NCBI RefSeq assembly: GCF_020054945.1
Contig: NZ_JAIHAU010000001.1
Location: 29,653-93,652 of the forward strand
Reading direction: 5' to 3'
Source of the DNA: Mahella sp.
GTDB lineage: Bacteria > Bacillota > Clostridia > Mahellales > Mahellaceae
Length of the DNA: 64,000 bases
Positions within the stretch are counted from its first letter, which is position 1; every line of letters begins with the position of its first letter. The notes beneath the pieces were generated by a model. The model was not told the DNA's origin, ran no database searches, and saw only the letters and a list, made by a program, of their open reading frames with translations. Shown piece after piece: positions 1-8,962 of this stretch. Position numbers and translations under genes: made by a program.

Positions 1-30
1 ATACTGAGCGATCTTAGGAGGCGATAGCAT

Positions 31-1335
31 ATGTCCGATCTTACAGTAAAACGTTTGACACAGCGTTGCGGCGACATCGATCCGAGAGATGTATCAGAGT
101 ATATAAGTACCGGCGGGTACAAGGCGCTGGTTAAGGCGCTCTTGACCATGAAACCGCAGGGCGTAATAGACGAGGTCAAAGCGTCCGGTCTGCTGGGCCG
201 CGGTGGAGCCGCTTTTCCAACCGGCCTCAAGATGCAGATGGTTCACGATACTCCAGGCGATGTGAAATACGTCGTATGTAACGCGGATGAAGGCGAACCG
301 GGCACATTCAAGGATCGGTACCTGATGGAAGGCGATCCATACCAACTGGTGGAAGGTATTATCCTTGCCGGCTACGCCGTTGGTGCACAGAAAGGTTATA
401 TTTATATAAGGGGCGAGTATGACCGCGCTATAGAGCTAATGAAAAATGCTGTTGAACAGACCAGAAAGATCGGTTATCTGGGCAATAACATATTGAAACA
501 GCATTTCAACTTCGATATTGAAGTGCGCTCGGGCGCCGGAGCTTATATATGCGGTGAAGAATTCGCCCTGATCGAGTCTTTAGAAGGCAAAAGCGGGCGG
601 CCGCGTTACAAACCACCGTATCCCCCTGTTTCCGGCTTGTGGGATAAGCCCACTTTAATAAATAACGTGGAAACCTTGGCCAATATACCCTATATCGTAT
701 CAAACGGCAGCAAGGCCTTTCGTTCGGTAGGTACCGACAATAGCGCCGGCACTAAGCTTATATGCTTATCAGGTAATATCGCCAACAGAGGCGTATTCGA
801 GCTACCGTTTGGCATAACGCTCAAAGATATTATATACGATATAGGCCAAGGCGTACCCGGCGAACGCGAGCTTAAAATGATCCAGATAGGCGGAGCTTCG
901 GGCAGCTGTATACCCTCCGATATGTTGGACGTCAAGCTCGACTTTGCAGATATGAAAAAGAACGGTTTGTCGATGGGTTCGGGCGCTATTATAGCCTTTG
1001 ACGACAGCCGGTGCGTTATAGACATAGTAAAAAGTCTACTTAAATTCTTTGCCCATGAATCCTGCGGTAAATGCACGCCCTGCCGCGAGGGTAATCCTCA
1101 GCTCTATAACCTTATAGACGATTTCAGCAAAGGCTCAGCCACCCCTTCCCATTACGATGTACTTCAGTCGCTGACACAAACAATGCAGCAAGCGGCATTA
1201 TGCGGTCTCGGTCAGTCATCGCCTATGCCGGTTGTATCAACGCTACTGTATTTCAAAGACGAATACGATATGCACATAAACGGTCGCTGTCCTGCCGGTA
1301 TATGCTCATCGACAAACGGAGGTGAAATAATATGA
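31..1335 (+). CDS. hydB: NuoF-like NADH-oxidising flavoprotein subunit of an [FeFe]-hydrogenase (HydB core form)
   Basis: The protein carries the NADH/FMN subunit signatures of NuoF/HoxF/HydB: the glycine-rich GRGGAAFPTG at residues 56-65, NADEGEPGT near 84-92, and an ESCGKCTPCREG cluster motif from residue 343 (Cys345, 348, 351) with a fourth Cys at 391. These bind FMN, NADH and one [4Fe-4S] cluster. It should pass electrons from NADH to the HydA encoded immediately downstream, whose ATG overlaps this stop by four bases. At 434 residues it is only the core: the thioredoxin-like [2Fe-2S] N-terminal domain and the C-terminal 2[4Fe-4S] ferredoxin domain of the larger Thermotoga-type HydB are absent. 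AGGAGG sits about 8 bases before the ATG. A NuoE/HydC partner probably lies just upstream, outside the window. Confidence 0.93.
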   Translation: MSDLTVKRLTQRCGDIDPRDVSEYISTGGYKALVKALLTMKPQGVIDEVKASGLLGRGGAAFPTGLKMQMVHDTPGDVKYVVCNADEGEPGTFKDRYLMEGDPYQLVEGIILAGYAVGAQKGYIYIRGEYDRAIELMKNAVEQTRKIGYLGNNILKQHFNFDIEVRSGAGAYICGEEFALIESLEGKSGRPRYKPPYPPVSGLWDKPTLINNVETLANIPYIVSNGSKAFRSVGTDNSAGTKLICLSGNIANRGVFELPFGITLKDIIYDIGQGVPGERELKMIQIGGASGSCIPSDMLDVKLDFADMKKNGLSMGSGAIIAFDDSRCVIDIVKSLLKFFAHESCGKCTPCREGNPQLYNLIDDFSKGSATPSHYDVLQSLTQTMQQAALCGLGQSSPMPVVSTLLYFKDEYDMHINGRCPAGICSSTNGGEII

Positions 1336-3053
1336 ACACAGTTACTTTAACTATAGATGGCCAAAAAGTAACCGTTCCGGAGAATACGTCAATATTGGAC
1401 GCAGCCAAAAAAGCGGGTATAGATATACCTACGCTCTGCTACTTTCCCGACCAAAATATCAAAGGCAACTGCCGCGTATGCGTGGTAGAAGTGGAAGGTT
1501 CACGTACCCTGGCCGCTTCATGCTCCACACCCGTAAACGAAGGTATGGCAGTTAAAACATGGAGCAAAAATGTGATGAACGCCAGGCGGACAATAGTCCA
1601 GCTCATGCTGGCCGACCACGATGAAGACTGCAACGAATGCGTAAAGAACGGCGTATGCGAGCTGCAATCCCTCGCTCAAAGATTAAATATTCAGCATAAT
1701 CCGTTCAAGAATATACTTAAACCCAAACCCATAGATACATCGACGCCGTCTTTAATACGCAATCCGAATAAATGCGTCAAATGCGGCAGATGCGTTGATA
1801 TGTGCCAGGAAACACAGCAGGTAGGCATATTATTTGACGCTTATCGCGGTGCCGATAGCGAGATAGTATCCGGATTGGGCAAATATTTGAGTGACGCCGG
1901 ATGTATATTATGTGGTCAGTGTTCCACCGTTTGCCCTGTGGCGGCCATATATGAAAACGATGAAACCGATAAGGTATGGCAAGCTATATTTGATACCAGC
2001 AAACGCGTTATCGTTCAAACGGCACCGGCTATAAGGGTATCGATAGCTGAAGAATTCGATATGCTTCCCGGTACTGTGGCGCTGGGCCAATTAGCTGCAG
2101 GCTTGAGGCGATTGGGTTTCGACGATGTGTTCGATACTGATTTCGCCGCCGATCTGACCATAATGGAGGAAGGGCATGAACTGCTTGATCGTCTCCAACA
2201 CGGCGGTATGTTGCCCATGATAACCTCATGCAGCCCAGGCTGGATAAACTTCATAGAACAATACTATCCAGACCTATTACCGCACCTTTCCACATGCAAG
2301 TCCCCTCAACAAATGTTCGGATCGATAGCCAAGACATATTACGCTCAAAAAATAGGTCTTAAACCTGAAGATATATTTGTGGTATCCATTATGCCTTGCA
2401 CAGCTAAAAAATACGAATCCGGCAGGCCTGAGATGAACGACAGCGGTGTCAGGGATGTCGATGTGGCGCTGACCACGAGAGAGCTAGCTCGTATGATAAG
2501 GCAGGCCGGCATAGACTTCACAGCATTGCCTGAAGAGCCGTTTGACGAGCCGCTGGGCATATCGACCGGTGCCGGTGCCATATTCGGTGCTACGGGCGGG
2601 GTTATGGAGGCAGCTCTGCGCACGGTATACGAGGTCGTTACAGGCAATACGTTGCCCTCTTTGGACTTCACTGATGTACGAGGTTTAAAGGGAATAAAAG
2701 AGGCCAGTGTGGATTTGGATGACGTCAAGGTCAATGTAGCCGTAGCACATGGTATAGCCAATGCAAAAAAGCTGCTGGAGCTTATCAGAAATGGAGCCGC
2801 CGATTATCAGTTTATAGAGATCATGTGCTGTCCAGGTGGCTGTATAGGTGGCGGCGGCCAGCCTTACCGAACGACCAACGCTATACGCCAGCAACGTATC
2901 AAAGCTATATATGAAGTCGACAAAGCCATGCCATTGCGAAAATCGCATGAAAACCCTGCTGTACAGGCATTGTACGAAGAATTTTTAGGGCGACCGCTGA
3001 GTGAAAAATCTCATCATTTGTTGCATACAACATACTCGAACAGGCAACATTAA
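1332..3053 (+). CDS. hydA: [FeFe]-hydrogenase catalytic subunit
   Basis: Modular iron-only hydrogenase that reduces protons or oxidises H2 in the cytoplasm. Domains in order: N-terminal plant-type [2Fe-2S] ferredoxin (about 1-78), His/Cys [4Fe-4S] segment (about 80-120, DCNEC), a 2[4Fe-4S] ferredoxin domain (about 140-215, CVKCGRCVDMC and CILCGQCSTVC), then the H-cluster domain. The three H-cluster signatures are present: TSCSPGW at 298-304, MPCTAKK at 354-360 and MCCPGGC at 498-504. Length 573 is close to the 574-residue Clostridium pasteurianum CpI enzyme and lacks the extra C-terminal [2Fe-2S] domain of Thermotoga HydA. The start overlaps the NuoF-like gene (ATGA) and has GGAGGTG upstream, so the two should be translationally coupled. 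Rex follows 56 bases downstream and may control it. Confidence 0.96.
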   Translation: MNTVTLTIDGQKVTVPENTSILDAAKKAGIDIPTLCYFPDQNIKGNCRVCVVEVEGSRTLAASCSTPVNEGMAVKTWSKNVMNARRTIVQLMLADHDEDCNECVKNGVCELQSLAQRLNIQHNPFKNILKPKPIDTSTPSLIRNPNKCVKCGRCVDMCQETQQVGILFDAYRGADSEIVSGLGKYLSDAGCILCGQCSTVCPVAAIYENDETDKVWQAIFDTSKRVIVQTAPAIRVSIAEEFDMLPGTVALGQLAAGLRRLGFDDVFDTDFAADLTIMEEGHELLDRLQHGGMLPMITSCSPGWINFIEQYYPDLLPHLSTCKSPQQMFGSIAKTYYAQKIGLKPEDIFVVSIMPCTAKKYESGRPEMNDSGVRDVDVALTTRELARMIRQAGIDFTALPEEPFDEPLGISTGAGAIFGATGGVMEAALRTVYEVVTGNTLPSLDFTDVRGLKGIKEASVDLDDVKVNVAVAHGIANAKKLLELIRNGAADYQFIEIMCCPGGCIGGGGQPYRTTNAIRQQRIKAIYEVDKAMPLRKSHENPAVQALYEEFLGRPLSEKSHHLLHTTYSNRQH

Positions 3054-3109
3054 AATAAAAGCATTACCGCTGCATCTTCGGTTTATAGAAAAAGGAGGCT
3101 TACCTCAAG

Positions 3110-3760
3110 ATGAAGAAAAATATATCATGTCTGGTGCTCAGGAGATTGGCCATATATTACCGTTACCTGTCGCAGCTGCCTGCTGATACGATTCATTCAA
3201 TATCGTCCAATGAGATATCGAAGCAACTAGGCATAAAGGCGTCGCAATTGAGGCAGGACCTCCATTGGTTCGGAGAATTCGGCCATCAAGGATACGGCTA
3301 TGATATTGCCTATCTCAAAGAACAGATACGCAATATACTGCACCTGGATATCCAGCATCCGTTTATAATCATAGGCGCCGGTAATCTCGGTCAGGCATTG
3401 GCCAATTACGCCGAATTCGAGCATGACGGTTTTATACTTAAAGCATTGTTCGACGTAAATCCAAAGCTTATAGGCCTGCGCATACGCGATGTGGAGATTA
3501 TAGATATGGATGATCTTGAGATATTCTTGTCGCAACATCCCGTAAGCATAGCCGCTATATGCACGCCGGCCAACAAAGCACAGAGCGTCATAAATCGCGC
3601 CGTAAATGCAGGCGTAAAGGGCATATGGAACTTCGCCTGCGCCAATATCAGCGTACCGGAAGGTGTAGTGGTAGAGAACGTATACCTCAACGAAAGCCTC
3701 TACACACTGGCCGCACGTTTAGAGGAGGAGTGCGACGAAAGGGCTTTTAATGAGTATTAA
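3110..3760 (+). CDS. rex: Redox-sensing transcriptional repressor Rex
   Basis: A 216-residue Rex: N-terminal winged helix (about 1-80, with the SQLRQDLHWFGEFG recognition region) followed by a Rossmann NAD(H)-binding domain with the fingerprint GAGNLG at residues 89-94 and the C-terminal domain-swapped helix. Rex binds DNA when NADH/NAD+ is low and is displaced by NADH; in Clostridia it represses fermentation and hydrogenase genes. Its position right behind hydA fits that role. AGGAGG lies about 11 bases before the ATG. I found no clear TTGTTAA-type Rex operator inside the window, but the hydrogenase promoter region is upstream of it. Confidence 0.95.
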   Translation: MKKNISCLVLRRLAIYYRYLSQLPADTIHSISSNEISKQLGIKASQLRQDLHWFGEFGHQGYGYDIAYLKEQIRNILHLDIQHPFIIIGAGNLGQALANYAEFEHDGFILKALFDVNPKLIGLRIRDVEIIDMDDLEIFLSQHPVSIAAICTPANKAQSVINRAVNAGVKGIWNFACANISVPEGVVVENVYLNESLYTLAARLEEECDERAFNEY

Positions 3761-3769
3761 ACTCATTAA
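3747..3769 (+). terminator. AT-rich hairpin over the rex stop codon
   Basis: Nine-base arms TTAATGAGT and ACTCATTAA flank a five-base loop that contains part of the rex stop codon, followed by a T-rich stretch (3770-3784). The stem is almost all A/T, so termination would be weak and partial read-through into the SDR gene is possible. Confidence 0.35.
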
Positions 3770-3797
3770 TCAATTTATTTTTTAGGAGGAATAAGTC

Positions 3798-4550
3798 ATG
3801 CGTTTAGAGAACAAAACAGCAGTAGTAACGGGAGCCGGTTCCGGCATGGGCAGAGCCATTGCTATAGCCCTTGCAAAGGAAGGAGCAAAAATAGTATTAG
3901 GCGAATTGGTTGAGGAAAGCGGCAGAGAAACCGAGCAGATGATAAAAGAGGCCGGTGGTCAGGCCATATTCATAAAAACCGACGTATCCAAAGTTGCGGA
4001 TATAGACAAGCTCGTTTCCACTACCGTACAAGAGTTTGGTAAGCTGGATATCATGGTGAACAACGCCGGCATATTCGATAACTTTACATCATGCCTCGAT
4101 GCCAGTGAAGAACTGTATGACCGCGTGATGAATGTGAACCTTAAAGGCGTGTTCCTCGGCTGCAAACGCGCGCTGCAGGAAATGATCAAGCAGCGCAGCG
4201 GCAAGATCATAAATACGGCGTCTGTAGCAGGATTAAACGGCATGGCCGGCGGTACCGTCTATACTGCCTCCAAACACGGCGTCGTGGGCATCACAAGGCA
4301 AGTGGCCTGCGAGGTAGCACCGCTGGGTATAAACGTTAACGCCATATGCCCGGGTGCCATAATTACCGGTATGACCAGGGATTTATTGGGTACCCCCGAA
4401 CAGCAGGAAGCCATATTAGCCCCCATACCCATGAAACGCGTCGGTCAGCCCGAAGATATAGCAAAAGCCGCTGTCTTTCTGGCATCAGACGAGTCCAGCT
4501 ATATAACTGGCGCCACGCTGGTAGTAGACGGCGGATGGCGTGCCAAATAA
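3798..4550 (+). CDS. Short-chain dehydrogenase/reductase (SDR, classical type)
   Basis: A 250-residue classical SDR. Visible motifs are the cofactor fingerprint TGAGSGMG near residues 11-18, NNAG near 89-92, the catalytic Ser in NTASVAG, and YxxxK in YTASKHG, with the C-terminal GATLVVDGGW typical of FabG/gluconate 5-dehydrogenase-like enzymes. It should oxidise or reduce a hydroxyl/ketone with NAD(P)H; the substrate cannot be read from the sequence. AGGAGG precedes the ATG. It follows rex on the same strand and ends at a strong terminator. It could belong with the sugar-acid genes that converge on it rather than with the hydrogenase, since many SDRs of this type act on sugar acids. Confidence 0.88.
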   Translation: MRLENKTAVVTGAGSGMGRAIAIALAKEGAKIVLGELVEESGRETEQMIKEAGGQAIFIKTDVSKVADIDKLVSTTVQEFGKLDIMVNNAGIFDNFTSCLDASEELYDRVMNVNLKGVFLGCKRALQEMIKQRSGKIINTASVAGLNGMAGGTVYTASKHGVVGITRQVACEVAPLGINVNAICPGAIITGMTRDLLGTPEQQEAILAPIPMKRVGQPEDIAKAAVFLASDESSYITGATLVVDGGWRAK

Positions 4551-4565
4551 TTGATTAAAATCAAA

Positions 4566-4597
4566 AGCGGGCATTAAAACAGTGCCCGCTCATTTTT
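4566..4597. terminator. Bidirectional terminator between convergent genes
   Basis: AGCGGGCA / TGCCCGCT stem with a nine-base loop, followed by CATTTTT on the plus strand and a T-rich stretch on the minus strand. It lies between the SDR gene and the FGGY kinase gene, which converge here. Confidence 0.8.
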
Positions 4598-6113
4598 ACA
4601 ATTCTTCCAGTCTTTTATACAATTGCTCCAAGCTTTTATAAAGGTCGTTGTACAATCCATAATACTGTCGATAAAATTCGTTATTTTCTCGGTTGGGGCT
4701 ATATTCACCCACAATCGGATTTAATCGCAACGCGGCTTGAGCGGCATCATCGAATATACCGACGCCTTTGCCGGCGAGAGCCATAGCGCCCAACGAGGCT
4801 GCTTCCCTTATCCTCGGTACCTTTATAGGCAGACCGTACACATCGGCCTTTATCCGATTCCACAATTCGGCTTTGGACCCACCGCCCATTATGACCAGTT
4901 CATCAGGCGACAACGCCATATCGCTCAGCACATCCAGGCACGCCTTTAATTCAAAAGCCACGCCTTCCATGATACTGCGACCTATATCGCCTTTGGTATG
5001 ACCGAGCGTTAAACCGAACACAGCGCCGCGGGCATCGGGATTCCAGCGCGTGGCCTTAGCGCCCATAAAAAACGGTAGAGTCAACAGCTTATTAGCGCTC
5101 GGCGGGCTTTGCATTATCTCGGCGTCTATAGGTTTATAAGAGGTCTTATCCCTGGCATCCCCGTCTGAATAATATACGCGGTCCCTAAACCACTGCATTA
5201 TGGAGCCGCTTGTGGTCAAGCCCTGCTCTATCAGCCAATGATCGCGCAATGTATGTACGGAACATACTACCCTGGAGTCTATTACCTCAGGTACGTTGTC
5301 GGCAGCAAACGATATATTGCTGGTGGTGCCAGTGGACTCCATAGCTCTTGTGCCAAATATACCGGCTCCCAGAGCTTCGCATTGCCTATCTCCCCCTCCG
5401 GCTACCACCGGTATGCCGCTATTTAAACCCAAAGCCGATGCAGCTTTGTTCGTGACATGCCCGATTACCTGATCGGACCATACCAGCGGCGGCAATTGTT
5501 CGGGGTTTATACCTAAGTAATCGAGGATTTCAGAACGCCATTGCAGCTTTCGCACATCCAGCATCATGGTCCGAGAGGCCAGCGAATAATCCAATATGAA
5601 ATTATCGGTAAGCTTAAAGCATATATAATCCCTAGGCTGCAAAAAATAAGCGGTTTTAGCAAAAGCATCAGGCTGATGTTCTTTAAGCCAAGCTATCTTG
5701 GTAGCCGAAAAAGTAGAATCTGGTATCATGCCGGTCATGTTGTGTAAATCCTCTTTGCCGAAATGCTCGGCCATTTGATTCGCATAATCCTTGGATCGCC
5801 TATCCATCCACATTATAGCATCGCATAGAGGCGTTCCAAATCGGTCTACCGGTACGATGGTTTCCCTCTGGGAAGAAAGCCCTATAGCCTCCACCCCGAC
5901 AGGTTCGGCCAGCTTATCTTCAGCCTGACGCACGGCTTTTACAACCGCTTCCCACCAATCATCGGCCTTTTGCTCGGCCGCCATAGGCGTGGGATGGGCT
6001 GTCGGATACTCGCAATTGCCATCGGCCAACACATTGCCGCTGAGGTCGAAAAATATCGCTTTGCACGCTGTGGTGCCTAGATCTAACGTCAATATCGATG
6101 ATATCATGCTCAC
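4596..6113 (-). CDS. FGGY-family carbohydrate kinase (xylulokinase-like)
   Basis: Two-domain actin-fold sugar kinase of 505 residues. The N-terminal phosphate-binding loop LDLGTTACK, the EQKADDWWEAV segment, the SSQRE motif and the C-terminal adenosine-site glycines (IMGGGSKAELWNRIKADV) are all present. It should phosphorylate a ketose or polyol using ATP. It is the last gene of catabolic module A; the GTG start overlaps the stop of the class II aldolase by four bases (GTGA), so kinase and aldolase are coupled and probably act in sequence. An ATG six bases further in (6107) is an alternative start. The paralogue at 51353-52870 occupies the matching place in module B. Xylulokinase is the nearest well-known family but the true substrate is open. 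Confidence 0.88.
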   Translation of the reverse strand: MSMISSILTLDLGTTACKAIFFDLSGNVLADGNCEYPTAHPTPMAAEQKADDWWEAVVKAVRQAEDKLAEPVGVEAIGLSSQRETIVPVDRFGTPLCDAIMWMDRRSKDYANQMAEHFGKEDLHNMTGMIPDSTFSATKIAWLKEHQPDAFAKTAYFLQPRDYICFKLTDNFILDYSLASRTMMLDVRKLQWRSEILDYLGINPEQLPPLVWSDQVIGHVTNKAASALGLNSGIPVVAGGGDRQCEALGAGIFGTRAMESTGTTSNISFAADNVPEVIDSRVVCSVHTLRDHWLIEQGLTTSGSIMQWFRDRVYYSDGDARDKTSYKPIDAEIMQSPPSANKLLTLPFFMGAKATRWNPDARGAVFGLTLGHTKGDIGRSIMEGVAFELKACLDVLSDMALSPDELVIMGGGSKAELWNRIKADVYGLPIKVPRIREAASLGAMALAGKGVGIFDDAAQAALRLNPIVGEYSPNRENNEFYRQYYGLYNDLYKSLEQLYKRLEEL

Positions 6114-6952
6114 CAGGCCTTTCCTGCCGATCCAAAGACCTTTATCTTTTCTTCTACTACACCCGCTGTCTTTTTTCTTATTTCATTCATTAATAAGGCA
6201 AGTTCAAGCCTGTTTCCTGACATATTCCGGCATACTGTTACACCAGCCTCGGATATATCGGTGAAAATGTTGATTTTAGAGATACCCAATTCTATGGAAT
6301 GTGTAAAGTCATTGTCCGAAAGACCCGAACCTCCATGCAGTACCAGCGGCACATCCACAGCATGGCGAATGTCATTTAGGCGCTTAAAATCCAGGTGCGG
6401 CGTTCCCTTATACACGCCATGCACAGAACCATATGAGATAGCCAGAGCGTCTACTCCGGTCTTTTTTACGAATTCCACGGCTTGTTCCACCTTGGTAAAA
6501 AGATCTGGATTCAACGTTTCGGCATCTATATCACGCCCCACATACCCGATCTCGCCCTCAACCGACACGCCAACGGCATGCGCTACTTCTACTATATTGC
6601 GCGTTTGAGCTATATTCTCTTCAAATGGCAAAGCGGATCCGTCGAACATAACCGATGAAAATCCGAAGCGTATGGCCTTCATTGTATTAGTAAAGGTCTT
6701 GCTGTGATCCAGATGCAGCGCTATGGGTATAGAAGACCTCTCTATACGTGAAAGCGCCATATCGGATAATATATTAAGATCGAGAATGCTCAATAATCTC
6801 TCTGGCACGCCCACTATAAGCGGCGAATTTAAGCTTTCAGCCGCCGTTATTATGCCTTCTAACGTTTCCATATTTATGAAATTAAATGCTCCCACGCCAT
6901 AGCCTTCATTCTGAGCCTTCTTTAATATTGGCACAATGGTAGTTAACGGCAT
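6110..6952 (-). CDS. Class II ketose-bisphosphate aldolase (FbaA/GatY family)
   Basis: A 280-residue zinc-dependent TIM-barrel aldolase. The metal ligands are visible in ALHLDHSKTF, GSVHGVYKG and LHGGSGLSD, and the phosphate-binding KINIFTDI segment is near the C-terminus. It reversibly cleaves a ketose mono- or bisphosphate to dihydroxyacetone phosphate plus an aldehyde. The length and sequence resemble GatY/KbaY and fructose-bisphosphate aldolases; co-transcription with an FGGY kinase suggests the substrate is the kinase product. GAGAGGGG lies upstream of the ATG. A 34-base perfect palindrome separates it from the dehydrogenase gene upstream. A paralogue sits at 57168-58022. Confidence 0.9.
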   Translation of the reverse strand: MPLTTIVPILKKAQNEGYGVGAFNFINMETLEGIITAAESLNSPLIVGVPERLLSILDLNILSDMALSRIERSSIPIALHLDHSKTFTNTMKAIRFGFSSVMFDGSALPFEENIAQTRNIVEVAHAVGVSVEGEIGYVGRDIDAETLNPDLFTKVEQAVEFVKKTGVDALAISYGSVHGVYKGTPHLDFKRLNDIRHAVDVPLVLHGGSGLSDNDFTHSIELGISKINIFTDISEAGVTVCRNMSGNRLELALLMNEIRKKTAGVVEEKIKVFGSAGKAW

Positions 6953-6977
6953 TATATTTCCCCTCTCTCATTTTAAA

Positions 6978-7011
6978 ATGGCATATCAATGCGATCGCAT
7001 TGATATGCCAT
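6978..7011. repeat. Perfect 34-base palindrome in module A
   Basis: The half-site ATGGCATATCAATGCGA is followed directly by its exact reverse complement with no spacer. It lies between the dehydrogenase stop (7023) and the aldolase start (6952), and on the minus strand is followed by TTTTAAAATG. It could form a very stable RNA hairpin (processing, partial termination) or be a dimeric or tetrameric protein-binding site. Confidence 0.85.
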
Positions 7012-7022
7012 CGAGTATAGTT

Positions 7023-8006
7023 TTATTTTTTAAACGCTTCGGGATTGACGCAATTTGGCGGCAATTGACCGTTAAGCGCCGCTACTACGTTGTCCACATC
7101 CAACAAGCCCATTTTTGTACGCGTCTCTATCGATGCACTGGCTATATGGGGCAGCAGTACAGCATTATCCAGCTCGGCCAAGCCGGGTGTGAGCTCCGGC
7201 TCATTCTCGTACACGTCCAAGCCTGCGGCCCATATCTCACCTTCCTTGAGCGCATTTACTAGCGCTTGCTCGTCTACCACCGGGCCTCTGGATGTATTTA
7301 TCAATACGGCCGTTTTTTTCATCGTTCTGAATTCATTCTCGCTTATAAGATGCCTGGTCGATGGCAACAACGGCACATGCAAGGATATGAAATCCGATTC
7401 TTTCAATAATGTTTCTTTATCAACAAATCTGCCACCGGTTTCGGCTTCAAATCTAGGATTAGGGTTTACATCATTATATAGAACGGTCATATCAAAGCCT
7501 TTTGACTTTTTGGCAAATGCCGTGCCTATACGCCCGCTACCTATAATGCCCAACGTCTTGCCGGTTATGTCCTGGCCAAGGAAAAGCATCGGCGCCCATC
7601 CTTTATATTTACCTTCCCTTGTGAATTTATCGGCCGGAACTATGCAGCGCGCAGCGGCAAACAATAGAGCCCACGCCAGATCAGCGGTGGTGTCGGTCAA
7701 TACTTCCGGCGTATTTGTAACCAGTATACCCCTTTCGGTAGCCGCAGCTACGTCGATATTATCATAACCGACCGCGTAATTGGCGAATATCTTAACGCCC
7801 TTTGCAACGTCCATAACCTCGGCATCGATTTTATCGACCAATTGGGTTATAACGGCATCGCGACCGCGCACTTTCTCCAGAAGCTCCTGTCGCGTAAGCG
7901 GACGATCCTCCGGATTAACCTCTACTTCCAAATCCGGATTATTGTATAAAGCCTCCATAGCCTTAGGGGGCAGAAGCCGTGTCACATAAACCTTCCATTT
8001 AGCCAT
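7023..8006 (-). CDS. D-isomer-specific 2-hydroxyacid dehydrogenase (glyoxylate/hydroxypyruvate reductase type)
   Basis: A 327-residue NAD(P)-dependent enzyme reducing a 2-oxoacid to a D-2-hydroxyacid or the reverse. It has the Rossmann fingerprint LGIIGSGRIG at about 151-160, the NTSRGPVVDE segment, and the catalytic Arg/Glu/His set with the His in LLPHIASAS. AAGGAGGAG is placed well before the ATG. It is transcribed between the TIM-barrel isomerase and the class II aldolase. Family members include glyoxylate reductase, hydroxypyruvate reductase and gluconate 2-ketoreductase; which applies here is not decidable by eye. Confidence 0.9.
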   Translation of the reverse strand: MAKWKVYVTRLLPPKAMEALYNNPDLEVEVNPEDRPLTRQELLEKVRGRDAVITQLVDKIDAEVMDVAKGVKIFANYAVGYDNIDVAAATERGILVTNTPEVLTDTTADLAWALLFAAARCIVPADKFTREGKYKGWAPMLFLGQDITGKTLGIIGSGRIGTAFAKKSKGFDMTVLYNDVNPNPRFEAETGGRFVDKETLLKESDFISLHVPLLPSTRHLISENEFRTMKKTAVLINTSRGPVVDEQALVNALKEGEIWAAGLDVYENEPELTPGLAELDNAVLLPHIASASIETRTKMGLLDVDNVVAALNGQLPPNCVNPEAFKK

Positions 8007-8024
8007 ATGTATATTCTCCTCCTT

Positions 8025-8942
8025 CTATAATTTTGCCCATGCCTCAGTGAGCACACGCTTGGCATTTGCTATAACCAGTTCGGGGCATTCATCGCCGACG
8101 GGCTTGACTTCAAAGCTTACCACAGGCGGGTTCTCGGGATTTAAGAATCCTATATCCAATAGCACTTTCAAGAAGGCCACGGTTTCATCCACATCATTCT
8201 CTCCGCCTTCTATGCCAAAGCGCGGGTGTTTATCGCCGTAAGCAGGATGTGTTTTATCCTTTAGCACACAGTTGCCCAAATGAGCATGCGTCAAATAATC
8301 TTTTACTGGCAATAAGGCCTGCTCAGCCGATTCATTCAGCTGTGGTATATGGCTCAGATCTACCACAAGGCCGAAATTATCACATTGTTTGGATATAGCC
8401 TCGGCAAAAGCTTTAGCGTCGGCTGCCGGTCCTATAAGCGACTTTTTCTCTATATCGCGGTCAAAGACCTCAAGCTCTACGCGCATATCGCCCTTGGACT
8501 TAGCATAATTGCAAAGTTCCACAGTAGACTTTATCAGGGCGTCCATGGCAGCATCTTTTTTGTCATCGCCTGGATATTTGCCGCTTAAAAAGGCGAAACC
8601 CGACGCGCCCATTTCGTAAGCCTCATCTATACCCTCTTTTAATGTCGCCAGGGCTTTCTGCCTCATATCCTCGTCCAACGAGTTGATGTCGAAACCTGTA
8701 GTCAATAACCTAGGCTGCGCGCCATATCCCACAGTCATATGGGATGTTTTGAGGATTTTTTTGGCTTCGGCTTTTGCCGCGGGATCCTTTATCCACGATA
8801 TCTCTACAGCATTAAAATAATCATCTTCAGCAATCTTCTGCAGCGTCTCCGCTACAGGACCCTCACCGTTGAGCACGGGATAAGCCATGAAATGTATTAT
8901 ACCTACTTTCATATACTTATACATGGATTCTATCATAGTCAT
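8025..8942 (-). CDS. Sugar phosphate isomerase/epimerase family protein (AP endonuclease 2-like TIM barrel)
   Basis: About 305 residues of Xyl_isom/AP_endonuc_2 TIM-barrel type, seen in the alternating strand/Glu-His pattern (VELEVFDRD, LVVDLSHIPQL, HAHLGNC, VSFEVKP) that supplies the divalent-metal ligands. Such enzymes isomerise or epimerise keto sugars, inosose or hydroxypyruvate. I start at 8942 because AAAGGAG precedes that ATG; the reading frame stays open for 14 more codons upstream but has no ribosome site there. It is 18 bases from the dehydrogenase gene, so the two are co-transcribed. Confidence 0.82.
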   Translation of the reverse strand: MTMIESMYKYMKVGIIHFMAYPVLNGEGPVAETLQKIAEDDYFNAVEISWIKDPAAKAEAKKILKTSHMTVGYGAQPRLLTTGFDINSLDEDMRQKALATLKEGIDEAYEMGASGFAFLSGKYPGDDKKDAAMDALIKSTVELCNYAKSKGDMRVELEVFDRDIEKKSLIGPAADAKAFAEAISKQCDNFGLVVDLSHIPQLNESAEQALLPVKDYLTHAHLGNCVLKDKTHPAYGDKHPRFGIEGGENDVDETVAFLKVLLDIGFLNPENPPVVSFEVKPVGDECPELVIANAKRVLTEAWAKL

Positions 8943-8962
8943 GCAACTCCTTTCTCGATTAT

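Noticed and set aside
3001..3186. 61-residue plus-strand open frame spanning the end of hydA and the start of rex
   Set aside because: It overlaps two well-supported genes in a different frame and has no separate ribosome site.
7090..7767. 225-residue plus-strand open frame opposite the 2-hydroxyacid dehydrogenase
   Set aside because: Antisense of a conserved gene, Ser-rich, and no ribosome site or family match.
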